Assembly (NCBI RefSeq): GCF_027942865.1
Contig: NC_134511.1
Span: 2,673,567 to 2,737,566, forward strand
Reading direction: 5' to 3'
From: Odontesthes bonariensis
Lineage: Eukaryota > Chordata > Actinopteri > Atheriniformes > Atherinopsidae
Length of the DNA stretch: 64,000 bases
Shown here: piece by piece, positions 9,801 to 20,815 of the stretch
How positions within the stretch are numbered: the stretch's first letter is position 1
How the letters are laid out: every line of letters begins with the position of its first letter
The notes under the pieces: generated by a model
What the model saw: only the letters and a program-made list of their open reading frames with translations
The model's database searches: none
What the model was told of the DNA's origin: nothing
Program-made: the position numbers and the translations under genes

Positions 9801-12800
9801 CAACAGATTCTGCTGGCTCCCATGTTCTTCAGAACCAGACTGGTCCAACTGGTTCTGCTGGCTACCATTTTCTTCCGAATCAGAAACATCCTTTAGATTC
9901 TGTTGGCTTACATTTTCTTCTGAATCAAACTGATGCAACAGGTTCTGCTGGCTTCCATTTTCTTCAGAACCAGACTGGTCCAACAGATTCTGCTGGATCT
10001 TATTTTCTTTAGAACCAGACTGGTCCAACAGATTCTGCTGGCTCCCGTGTTCTTCAGAACCAGACTGGTCCAACAGGTTCTGCTGGCTCCCATTTTCTTC
10101 AGAACCAGACTGGTCAATCAGATGTTGTTGGCTCCCATTTTGTTCAGAACCAGACTCATGCAACAAGTTCTGCTGGATCTTATTTTCTTCAGAGCCAGAC
10201 TGGTGCAACAGGTTCTGCTGGCTCCCATTTTCTCCAGAACCAGACTGGTGCAACATGTTCTGCTGGCTTCCATTTTCTTCAGAACCAGACTGGTCCAACA
10301 GATTCTGCTGGCTCCCGTGTTCTTCAGAACCAGACTGGTCCAACAGGTTCTGCTGGCTCCCATTTTGTTCAGAACCAGACTCCTGCAACAAGTTCTGCTG
10401 GATCTTATTTTCTTCAGAACCAGACTGGTCCAAAAGGTTCTGCTCACTCCCAATTTTTTCAGAACCAGACTGGTCCAACAGATTCTGCTGGCTCCCATTT
10501 TTTTCCGAACCAGACTGGTCCAACAGATGTTGCTGGCTACCATTTTCGTCAGAACCAGAATCATCCTTTAGATTCTGTTGGCTTCCATTTTCTTCACACT
10601 GGTCCAACAGGTTCTGCTGGATCTTATTTTCTTCAGAACCAGAATCATCCTTTAGATTCTGCTGGGTCCCATTTTCTTCAGAACCAGACTGGTGCAACAA
10701 GTTCTGCTGGATCTTATTTTCTTGAGAACCAGACTGGCCCAAAACGCTCTGCTGGATCTTATTTTCTTCAGAACCAGACTGGTCCAACAGATGTTGCTGG
10801 CTACCATTTTCGTCAGAACCAGAATCATCCTTTAGATTCTGCTGGCTTCCATTTTCTTCAGACTGGTCCAACAGGTTCTTCTGGATCTTATGGTCTTCAG
10901 AACTAGACTGGTCCAACAGGTTTTGCTGGCTCTTATTTTCTTCAGAACCAGACTGGTCCAACAGATTCTGCTGGCTCCCATGTTCTTCAGAACCAGACTG
11001 GTCCAACTGGTTCTGCTGGCTACCATTTTCTTCCGAATCAGAAACATCCTTTAGATTCTGTTGGCTTACATTTTCTTCTGAATCAAACTGGTGCAACAAG
11101 TTCTGCTGGATCTTATTTTCTTCAGAACCAGACTGGTCAATCAGATGTTGTTGGCTCTGATTTTCTTCAGAACTAGACTGGTTCAACAGGTTCTGCTGGA
11201 TCTTATTTTCTTCAGAACCAGATTGGTCCAACAGGTTCTGCTGGATCATATTTTCTTTAGAACTAGACTGGTCAAACAGATGTTGCTGGCTACCATTTTC
11301 GTCAGAACCAGAATCATCCCTTGGATTCTGTTGGCTTCCATTTTCTTCAGACTGGTCCAACAGGTTCTTCTGGATCTTATGGTGTTCAGAACTAGACTGG
11401 TCCAACAGGTTCTGCTGGCTCTTATTTTCTTCAGAACCAGAATCATCCTTTAGATTCTGCTGGCTTCCATTTTCTTCAGACTGGTCCAACAGGTTCTTCT
11501 GGATCTTATGGTCTTCAGAACTAGACTGGTCCAACAGGTTTTGCTGGCTCTTATTTTCTTCAGAACCAGACTGGTCCAACAGGTTCTGCTGGCTCCCATG
11601 TTCTTCAGAACCAGACTGGTCCAACTGGTTCTGCTGGCTACCATTTTCTTCCGAATCAGAAACATCCTTTAGATTCCGCTGGCTTCCATTTTCTTCTGAA
11701 TCAAACTGATGCAACAGGTTCTGCTGGATCTTATTTTCTTCAGAACCAGACTGGTCCAACAGATTCTGCTGGCTCCCATGTTCTTCAGAACCAGACTGGT
11801 CCAACTGGTTCTGCTGGCTACCATTTTCTTCCGAATCAGAAACATCCTTTAGATTCTGTTGGCTTACATTTTCTTCTGAATCAAACTGGTGCAACAAGTT
11901 CTGCTGGATCTTATTTTCTTCAGAACCAGACTGGTCAATCAGATGTTGTTGGCTCTGATTTTCTTCAGAACTAGACTGGTTCAACAGGTTCTGCTGGATC
12001 TTATTTTCTTCAGAACCAGATTGGTCCAACAGGTTCTGCTGGATCATATTTTCTTTAGAACTAGACTGGTCAAACAGATGTTGCTGGCTACCATTTTCGT
12101 CAGAACCAGAATCATCCCTTGGATTCTGTTGGCTTCCATTTTCTTCAGACTGGTCCAACAGGTTCTTCTGGATCTTATGGTGTTCAGAACTAGACTGGTC
12201 CAACAGGTTCTGCTGGCTCTTATTTTCTTCAGAACCAGAATCATCCTTTAGATTCTGCTGGCTTCCATTTTCTTCTGAATCAAACTGATGCAACAGATTC
12301 TGCTGGCTGCCATTTTCTTCAGAACCAGACTGGTCCAACAGGTTCTGTTGGCTCCGATGTTCTCCAGAACCAGACTGGTGCAACAGGTTCTGCTGACTTC
12401 CATTTTCTTCAGAACCAGACTGGTCCAACAGATTCTGCTGGATCTTATTTTCTTCAGAACCAGACTGGTCCAACAGGTTCTGCTGGCTCCCATTCTCTTC
12501 AGAACCAGACTGGTCAATCAGATTTTGTTGGCTCCCATTTTGTTCAGAACCAGACTCCTGCAACAAGTTCTGCTGGATCTTATTTTCTTCAGAACCAGAC
12601 TGGTCCAAAAGGTTCTGCTCACTCCCAATTTTTTCAGAACCAGACTGGTCCAACAGATTCTGCTGGCTCCCATTTTTTTCCGAACCAGACTGGTCCAACA
12701 GATGTTGCTGGCTACCATTTTCGTCAGAACCAGAATCATCCTTTAGATTCTGTTGGCTTCCATTTTCTTCACACTGGTCCAACAGGTTCTGCTGGATCTT

Positions 12801-15011
12801 ATTTTCTTCAGAACCAGAATCATCCTTTAGATTCTGCTGGCTCCCATTTTCTTCAGAACCAGACTGGTCCAACAGGTTCTGCTGGATCTTATTTTCTTCA
12901 GAACCAGAATCATCCTTTAGATTCTGCTGGCTCCCATTTTCTTCAGAACCAGACTGGTGCAACAAGTTCTGCTGGATCTTATTTTCTTGAGAACCAGACT
13001 GGCCCAACAGATTCTGCTGGCTCCCATGTTCTCCAGAACCAGACTGGTACAACTGGTTCTGTTGGCTCCCATTTTCTTCCGAATCAGAAACATCCCTTAG
13101 ATTCTGTTGGCTTCCATTTTCTTCGCAATCAAACTGGTGCAACAGGTTCTGCTGGATCTTATTTTCTTCAGAACCAGACTGGTCCAAAACGCTCTGCTGG
13201 ATCTTATTTTCTTCAGAACCAGACTGGTCAATCAGATGTTGTTGGCTCTGATTTTCTTCAGAACCAGACTGGTTCAACAGGTTCTGCTGGATCGTATTTT
13301 CTTTAGAACTAGACTGGTCCAACAGATGTTGCTGGCTACCATTTTCGTCAGAATCAGAATCATCCTTTAGATTCTGCTGGCTTCCATTTTCTTCAGACTG
13401 GTCCAACAGGTTCTTCTGGATCTTATGGTCTTCAGAACTAGACTGGTCCAACAGGTTATGCTGGCTCTTATTTTCTTCAGAACCAGAATCATCCTTTAGA
13501 TTCTGCTGGCTTCCATTTTCTTCTGAATCAAACTGATGCAACAGGTTCTGCTGGATCTTATTTTCTTCAGAACCAGACTGGTCCAACAGATTCTTCTGGC
13601 TCCCATGTTCTTCAGAACCAGACTGGTCCAACTGGTTCTGCTGGCTACCATTTTCTTCCGAACCAGAATCATCCTTTAGATTCTGTTGGCTTCCATTTTC
13701 TTCACACTGGTCCAACAGGTTCTGCTGGATCTTATTTTCTTCAGAACCAGAATCATCCTTTAGATTCTGCTGGCTCCCATTTTCTTCAGAACCAGACTGG
13801 TCCAACAGGTTCTGCTGGATCTTATTTTCTTCAGAACCAGAATCATCCTTTAGATTCTGCTGGCTCCCATTTTCTTCAGAACCAGACTGGTGCAACAAGT
13901 TCTGCTGGATCTTATTTTCTTGAGAACCAGACTGGCCCAACAGATTCTGCTGGCTCCCATGTTCTCCAGAACCAGACAGGTACAACTGGTTCTGTTGGCT
14001 CCCATTTTCTTCCGAATCAGAAACATCCTTTAGATTCTGTTGGCTTCCATTTTCTTCGCAATCAAACTGGTGCAACAGGTTCTGCTGGATCTTATTTTCT
14101 TCAGAACCAGACTGGTCCAACAGATTCTTCTGGCTCCCATGTTCTTCAGAACCAGACTGGTCCAACTGGTTCTGCTGGCTCCCATGTTCTTCAGAACCAG
14201 ACTGGTCCAACTGGTTCTGCTGGCTACCATTTTCTTCCGAATCAGAATCATCCTTTAGATTCTGTTGGCTTACATTTTCTTCTGAATCAAACTGGTGCAA
14301 CAAGTTCTGCTGGATCTTATTTTCTTCAGAACCAGACTGGTCAATCAGATGTTGTTGGCTCTGATTTTCTTCAGAACCAGACTGATCCAACAGGTTCGGC
14401 TGGCTCCTATTTTCTTCAGAACCAGAATCATTCTTCAGATTCTTTTGGCTTTTATTTTCCTCTGGATCAAACTGGTCCAATAGGTTCTTCTGGATCTTGT
14501 TGTCTTCAGAACCAGACTGGTCCAACAGGTTCTGCTGGCTCTCATTTTCTTCAGAACTAGATTGGTCAATGAGATGTTGTTTGCTCTGATTTTCTTCAGA
14601 ACCAGACTGGTCCAACAGGTTCTGGTGGCTCCCATTTTCTTCAGAATCAGAAACATCCCTCAAATTCTGCTGGCTCCCATTTTCTTCAGAACCAGACTGG
14701 TCAATGAGATGTTGTTGGCTCTGATTTTCTTCAGAACCAGATTGGTCCAACAGGTTCTGCTGGATCTTATTTTCTTCAGAACCAGACTTGTCCAACAGGT
14801 TCCGGTGGCTCCTATTGTCTTCAGAACCAGACTGATCCACATCCACCACAAGAGATGCCATGTTGAAGTTGTTGTCTGCATGTGGATTTGCGAGGCTTTT
14901 TTTCGTATTACTTGGTTTCTTCTCATGTAGCGTCTCTCTTCTGTTGGTGTCAGTTGGTCGTCTCAGGCCGGCTGGTTCTGTGCTCGGCCTTATGCCCTCT
15001 GTCAGCTGCAT
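6855..15011 (-). CDS. ercc6l: ERCC6L/PICH, giant repeat-filled exon
   Basis: An uninterrupted 2719-codon exon (8157 bp, exactly divisible by three) joins the SNF2 exon and the C-terminal exon in phase 0 on both sides. The acceptor is CTGCAG before ATGCAGCTGA at 15011, and the donor is CTGCAG then GTGGGT at 6855/6854. Roughly the first 55 and last 165 residues are unique and parallel the same regions of the last exon (MQLTE versus MQLAE; SLHRHNISRASD in both). The middle is about 165 copies of a 15-residue acidic unit, consensus LLDQSGSEENGSQQN. A TSTPR near the end fits the S-[S/T]-P rule for Plk1 polo-box docking. With this exon the protein would exceed 3860 residues, about three times human PICH. 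Whether all of it is kept in the mature mRNA cannot be seen here. Confidence 0.85.
7361..14840 (-). repeat. 45-bp coding minisatellite inside ERCC6L
   Basis: About 7.5 kb of a 45-bp unit, near 166 copies, with the coding-strand unit reading Q-S-G-S-E-E-N-G-S-Q-Q-N-L-L-D. Variants include NKIQQN, DDSGSEEN and shorter units that lose residues (DQSEEN, DQCEEN), always by multiples of 3 bp. The part nearest the 3' end of the exon (7361-9500) is the most uniform; the distal part is more diverse and carries higher-order duplications, including a 798-bp period (11091-11453 repeated at 11889-12251). Confidence 0.97.
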
Positions 15012-16703
15012 CTGCAGACCGCACAAAAGCAGATTATCAAGCTGAAATAAATGAGCAGGCATATTTCATTGTCTGTAGTTTTTCACCTCATCAAAGTAAT
15101 TAAATATCTTTTATTTGATGGCAAAAAATTCTTAACCTGTCAACATGTGGATTTTAAGTGAAATACATCAAATTAACCCACATGAAATGACTCTGAAGTG
15201 CCGATATTCACCAGTTTAGACCGAGATTGAGAGGAACACGGGTGGAAACGGCCATACCGAGATCCCACCAATCCGGCATACCGCTATTCCGACATGCAAA
15301 CGTCCCACCATTCCGACAAGGCTTAGCATATAAGGAAATGTGCGTTACCCAACAAGTGAGTCCCTTCTTTCTGTTCATACATACATTTCTCATGTTTTAC
15401 ATGATTTAACACGTATTAACTAATAATAAAAAAACAAAAAACGTTTTGGGATGCCTAATATAGGAAATTGGTTATATTTGCAGCTGTCATTGATGTCTGA
15501 TCATAACTGAACTGCTTTAGAAGAGGACAGGGGAGGAGATTGCTCGTCAGTGGTAGTGATAGTAATGTTGTCATCAGACTCTAGTTCACGGTTCAGTTGT
15601 CCTGATCTGTAGTTCCCAGAGAATAGTAGTTTGGATCATTTGGGTATGAGTTGTTAGCAAGGAGCTATAACCAATGAGAGCACAAAAAGTGGAGTTAAGT
15701 GACAACAGGTCACGGCTAAAGCCTGATTTATGGTCGTCTACGGAGACCCTCCCAGAGACGCTCTCCGTCGCTTGCGTGCGTCGGCCAACATTCCTATCTA
15801 TCTAACCGTCGCGGCGACGGAGACTCACGGAGACCGCAAGGGCTGCGATTGGTCGGCTAACAACATCATTTCCAGAATCACTTTTCCGGTTAGTTATCTC
15901 CCTCCTCTCACAACAACAAGACCGCCATTTTTTAAATGGTTTACTGTCTGCCGGTTAATATTTGGTCCAAATTATTTGAATTTCCACATCAATAAGCTCC
16001 AACTCCAACAACAGTCTTTCTCTCTCGGTCGCCATCGTTCACTGTGAGGAGTGGAACGGAGCCGGAAGGTGAACAATCAATCAAAGACTTTCACTATAGA
16101 CGTTGCCAGATTGGGTCGTCTAACGTAGCGACGCCTACTGATCGGGAGGTGAACTGCCTTGCGTACCCGACATCCCGACGGAGAACTTCGAAAGGACTTG
16201 ATGGAGAACACTGTGAAAAAGTGCAATCTACACAGGCAACTGAGCAGAGTTTGGTAAATATTGATGAAAACACCAATGCTTCCTTAATTCTTCCCAGCAT
16301 GCAATATAATATCAGACTCAGAAAAGAGAAGATTTGGGGAGAAAATAACTTTCTCCTTGACTTCAATGTCAGTCAAACAGATTGTTTCATCGTGTATATT
16401 GTAGCATTACTGTGGAGAGAAAAACTTGTCTGCTAGGCACTTCTAACTGCTTGATAGAGATCATAGAAGTTGGGGTTAAGTATGGCAAAAAATCACGTGG
16501 TTTGAAAGCCCCTGGCACAGATTAACTTTGTGGCATGAACACAGTATGACTTTAAGAGTTTAAAGAGAAATTTGTTGTGTCCGGTGAATCATTTTTAAGA
16601 TAAAATATATTTGGGATATTTAAGTAGATCCTTTGAATTTATTTTACACATTCCCAAAATATATAAAATCACTTCTGTAATAAATAAAAATCACTTGACC
16701 CAC
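15012..16703. other. ERCC6L intron with repeat fragments
   Basis: The intron lies between the SNF2 exon and the giant exon. At 15230-15320 there is a MITE-like block rich in CCACCATTCCGACA-type words. At 15719-16100 there is a segment starting GCCTGATTTATGGTCGTC, which resembles one end of a fish Harbinger-type element; the matching opposite end was not found. No gene seen. Confidence 0.5.
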
Positions 16704-18756
16704 CTGCAGTTCGGACTCAGCCCTCACCAGCTCCTGAGCCTTCTGGACCCGGCCTTCGATGTACTGCTGCTCCTCCTGGTTCTCGGGGGCCTCATCACAG
16801 TTGATGTCGAGGGTGAACATGAGGTCATGATCCGAAATCCCAAACATGTCCAGAGCATGAAGGTGGGCGATGTGCTGGTCCAGTTCCGGGTCAGTCCGCC
16901 GGTGTCTGGAGTGCAGAGCTTGCAGCTGCAGCTGTGTGGAAGAGGACCTGGTGTCCTCCAGAGTAAAGAGCTCCTTCAGCTCCTGTCTGCTGAAGTACCG
17001 GAACGGGTTTTTCTCGTCCCCGGTGTTCTGTCGGATGAGGGAGTCTTTGAAAACCTGCCGCCTGTAGATCTTTTCCTCCACCGTGCCGCAGGTGATCAGC
17101 CGGTAGATGACAACGTTTTTGGTCTGCCCGATGCGGTACGCCCTGTCCACGGCCTGGGCGTCCATAGCCGGATTCCAGCTGGGATCGTAGATGACGACTC
17201 TGTCTGCTGCTGTCAAGGTGATGCCGACTCCACCAACCTGAGTGGTGAGGAGGAAGACCGAGTAACGTTTGTCCTTCTGAAAGAGGGAGATGAGCCTCTC
17301 CCGCTCTGTAATCTGGGTTATCGTGCCATCCAGTCTCAATACTTTAAAGCCTCTGTTGCCAAGGATACGTTGAATGATGTCGAGCACCCTCCTGTAATGA
17401 GCAAAAACGAGCGTGCGGTGACCTTCTTCTCTGAGCTTCTCCAGGAGCGCGAACAGAAAGACGAATTTCCCGGACTCTGATATCAAGACATTGTCGGGTA
17501 CATTAGCGATGCTCTGAGCTTCAGTCTTGCTGCTGTCACCCATTGAGCCTTCTGCTGCATTTTCCTTTGAGCCAAGCTTTACTGCAGCACCGACAGAAAG
17601 CAGTCGCGGGTGATCACACAGCTTTTTCAGGATGTTTAATTCAGGAAGAGGTGACTTGGTCGTCATTAGCGACTCCTTGATGTGGTCCAAGCCAATGAAC
17701 CGCTTGTAAATGTCCTCCTGAATGGCGCTCAAGTAAGTCCATACAATCAGGTCATTCTTTCTGGTCAGTTTGGGCATAACTGCTCCACCGACGGCCCGAT
17801 CGCTCTGAACTTGACTGTCCTTATTGTCCGAGTGCTCCTCTTTGCCGTTCATCTTGTTTTTCTGCACTTCGGATTTTGTCCTTCGGAGGAAGTAGGGCTT
17901 TATTAACGCCATGAGGTTTTCGGACATCCGGGACCCGAGAGCCTTTTCACCTGGGTTGGCATCCTTCTCCCTGGCACGGGTGATGGGGTCCTCAAACTCC
18001 GTTTTGAAGGTCTTCGCTGTCCCCAATAGAGCACCTTTGCAAGCAAAGTTAAAGAGAGTCCACATTTCCCTCAGGTTGTTTTGGACCGGAGTTCCTGTCA
18101 GAAGAATTCTTTTCTTTGAAGGGATTGCGTAAGCACTTTTGGCTGCTTTGGTGGACGAGTTTTTTATTTTGTGTGCCTCATCCAAGATCACATAATCCCA
18201 ACGGAATTCCCTTCCGTGGTACGAGGACAGCTGCTGCCAGTTGTGTATCAGCATGTTGTACGTGGTTATGATGACGCCCCCTCTCCTCTGAACTTTCTCC
18301 AAACTCCTGGTCCTCTCTACTTTACTGGCGCCGTGAAACTCTTTGACCCTCATGTCAGGAGTCCATTTGGCAAACTCCTTGTTCCAGTTTGTGATGAGGG
18401 ATGTCGGCATGACGAGCAGCGTATGTTTTATCAGCTCATTGTCGTACATGCCCGAGAGGAACGAAATAATTTGGATGGTTTTACCGAGCCCCATTTCGTC
18501 GGCTAGAATCCCGCCTTCATGACTATCTCTGTAGAGACCATACAGAAAGGAAACTCCATCCTGCTGATAGTCGTACAGTTTGTCATAAAGTTTTTTTGAC
18601 ACCGTTAAACCACTGTTATTCACATTGACAACATCTGTCTTCTCTATCCTTTTCGGTAGATTGCGAGTCTGGTGAATGTTGTTGTGAGCCAGCTTGAGTA
18701 GCTCCGGTGGTTTCTGAATGTTCCCTTCTTTGGCATCTTTTATATCCGAAATCAGT
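16704..18756 (-). CDS. ercc6l: ERCC6L/PICH, SNF2 ATPase exon
   Basis: This 2053-bp exon encodes about 684 residues of a SNF2-family DNA translocase. PICH binds ultrafine anaphase DNA bridges and moves along DNA using ATP. Helicase motifs appear in order: ILADEMGLGKT (Walker A), VILDEAHKIK (DEAH box), LLTGTPVQNN, then TTQVGGVGITLTAADRVV, DPSWNP and QAVDRAYRIGQ (motif VI arginine finger). The sequence YRLITCGTVEEKIYRRQVFK and the block ending near RVQKAQELV are typical of ERCC6L rather than ERCC6 or ERCC6L2. The acceptor is CTTTCAG at 18757-18763; the donor is at 16703. The exon opens in a split codon, so at least one upstream exon (N-terminal TPR and start codon) must exist and was not recognised. 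The ATG at 18816-18818 lies in the intron and is not used. Confidence 0.93.
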
Positions 18757-18983
18757 CTGAAAGAAGACGAAACAAAATGAAAGAATGTGGGTTTGAGGTA
18801 AACCTGTTTTATATTCACATGAACCCTAATTCAGTTGTTATTTAGTTGCACAGTACATACATAGCCCCTAGCTATCTCACACCAGTGACCACTTCAGGGG
18901 CAATGTGGGGGTTCAGGGTCTTGCCCAAGGACACGCAGCACTTGGAGGAGCTGGGGATTGAACCACCAGTCTTGGGAGACAAT
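18757..18983. other. Interspersed repeat fragment beside ERCC6L
   Basis: The part from about 18880 to 18983 (TCTTGCCCAAGGACAC then GGGGATTGAACCACC) matches a very common short teleost repeat. No upstream ERCC6L exon was recognised here. Confidence 0.45.
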
Positions 18984-19607
18984 GGCTGTGTTCGAAACAG
19001 CATACTTCCATACTGCATACTACATACTCATCAATCAGACAGTATGCAGAGCGTTTACCCACAATGCATTTCGCTCCTGCCTGAGCCGAAATCAGCCGGC
19101 CTGAAGCTGATTTTCCTTAAGCTCTAAACTCTGTAAACTTTAGCAACATTTGAAACATTTTCAGGCGAGAAAGTAGTCGTTTAGATCCCCAACGTGTTGA
19201 AAACCTGACAAAATACCGGCTATTTACAATTTTGTTCCCACGAATTCGGCGCTACTAAAGCTAGCCGCAGTGAGCAACACACTTCAGGTTATTTCCACAA
19301 AATAAAATACCCGTTGCCTTTTATCATAGGGAAAGCCATTACGATAAAATTGGTGCTTTTGTTTTGAAAACAGGAAGTGAACCTACCCTCGTTGTAGCTA
19401 GCTTGAAACTGCCGTTTTGACAGGAAATGACGATCGGCGACGTCACGTTACGTTGCATTTTGGGTAGTTTGAGTATGATTAGTAACCTCATGATGCATAT
19501 CCAACATTTCGGAGAATCTAGTATGTATCCGGGAACTTCTCGCTTACTCAAACTAACTCAAAATGTTAGTAGGAGTAGTAGGAGAAGTATGCGATTTGAA
19601 CACAGTC
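18984..19607 (+). mobile_element. MITE, copy 1 (partner at 31705-32392)
   Basis: It starts GGCTGTGTTCGAAACAGCAT and ends with an imperfect inverted copy (ATGCGATTTGAACACAGTC). The body is about 624 bp and matches 31705-32392 in inverted orientation over most of its length. It carries no coding capacity. Confidence 0.75.
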
Positions 19608-20539
19608 TCTGTTATCTGAGCCATTGCTGTAGATATGATTTAACTCTTTATGGTCTCATTGGATAGGGATTTTATTCATCCATTCACCTCTTCTTCCTCC
19701 AAAGGCTCTGGTGTTTTGTGCTCAGGTGCTTTTTGGTTGATGAAAGTAAAACTAAATGAGAACAGAAATCAGGCTTCTCTCTCTCTACACCAGTTGTTCA
19801 ATGACTGTATAATTCAATTTCTCTGATATGCTCTTGTTGCTTCAGTGATATGTAGTCATGTTTTGTGGCTCCGCTTTTTTTAGGTTTAATTTGATGTTGG
19901 CTTATTTTGAAGAAAAGATGCATGATTTTACAATCCTTTTAGTTGGTCTCCATGGCATCCCTTCTTTGTAAATGTAGTCTAACCCATCAGTTTTATTAGA
20001 GTTGGTTTCAGATTGTTATAATTTAGCGTTAAAGTAGCGTTATAACCGCCAATAAGTTCTACAATAACATGTTTTTATATTTCCCACTAATCATTCACAT
20101 TCTTAATTACAACAGGAATGGAAGGAAAAAGGGTAGAATACATTTTTTATTGCTGGATTTTCTGTGTATTTGAGATAATTGGGAATTAAATTTTTACCTA
20201 CGAGCTACCGCTTTAATTATGATATTAGGTCAGAAATGAAGCATTAAAGCATGGAATTAACTGTGATACAATCAACAGGATATCATCAGACTCATACAAA
20301 AGAATGAAATAAATTTGTCTTGTTTATCATTTTAGTTACTTTACTTGTTTAGTTGTTTTTGTGTTAATTCCTTCTGTGGATGTCTGTTTTTTATACTTGT
20401 CAGGTTTTATAGCTTTTTTAAAGTCTGTTGAGCTTTTGCATTTAAATTAACTTCACTTCCTGTTTTATTTTGTAGAGTATTCCCCATTGTGCATTCTGTT
20501 TAGGTTACTTCTGCTTCCCACCTGTATCTTATTTCTAAT
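19608..20539. other. Intergenic, no gene seen
   Basis: AT-rich unique-looking sequence. No splice-consistent coding exon or RNA gene was recognised. Confidence 0.5.
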
Positions 20540-20815
20540 TGTCACGCCCATGGACTCTTGTTTTTAGTTTTATGTTTTAGGTCACGTTTTTGTGTTTCGG
20601 TTCATGTCTTAGTTTTCCCTGCACTCTGTTAATTAGTTCACTCACTGCACCTGTTTATTCCCCACCAGTTGCACCTTGTCCCCAATCACTCTCACTCCCT
20701 ATTTAAGTTCTCAGTCCTTAGTGTTCCTTGGTGAGATTCTTGCCATTCATGCCTGACCCTACCCCAAGTTACCTAAACCTGCCTGCCTTGCTTCCATGTT
20801 CCATGTTCCACGTCG
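20540..20815 (+). mobile_element. LTR-like or related repeat, left end
   Basis: It begins TGTCACGCCCATGGACTC and includes TCACTCCCTATTTAAGT, a TATA-like promoter context seen in fish LTR-type repeats. It leads straight into the GC-rich minisatellite. Classification rests on recalled word patterns. Confidence 0.35.

Noticed and set aside
7361-14840. CRISPR-like array
   Set aside because: The repeat units are contiguous with no unique spacers and code in frame; the genome is a fish.
18816-18818. ATG upstream of the SNF2 exon as the ERCC6L start
   Set aside because: It lies upstream of a clear splice acceptor (CTTTCAG) and the extra residues do not resemble the family.
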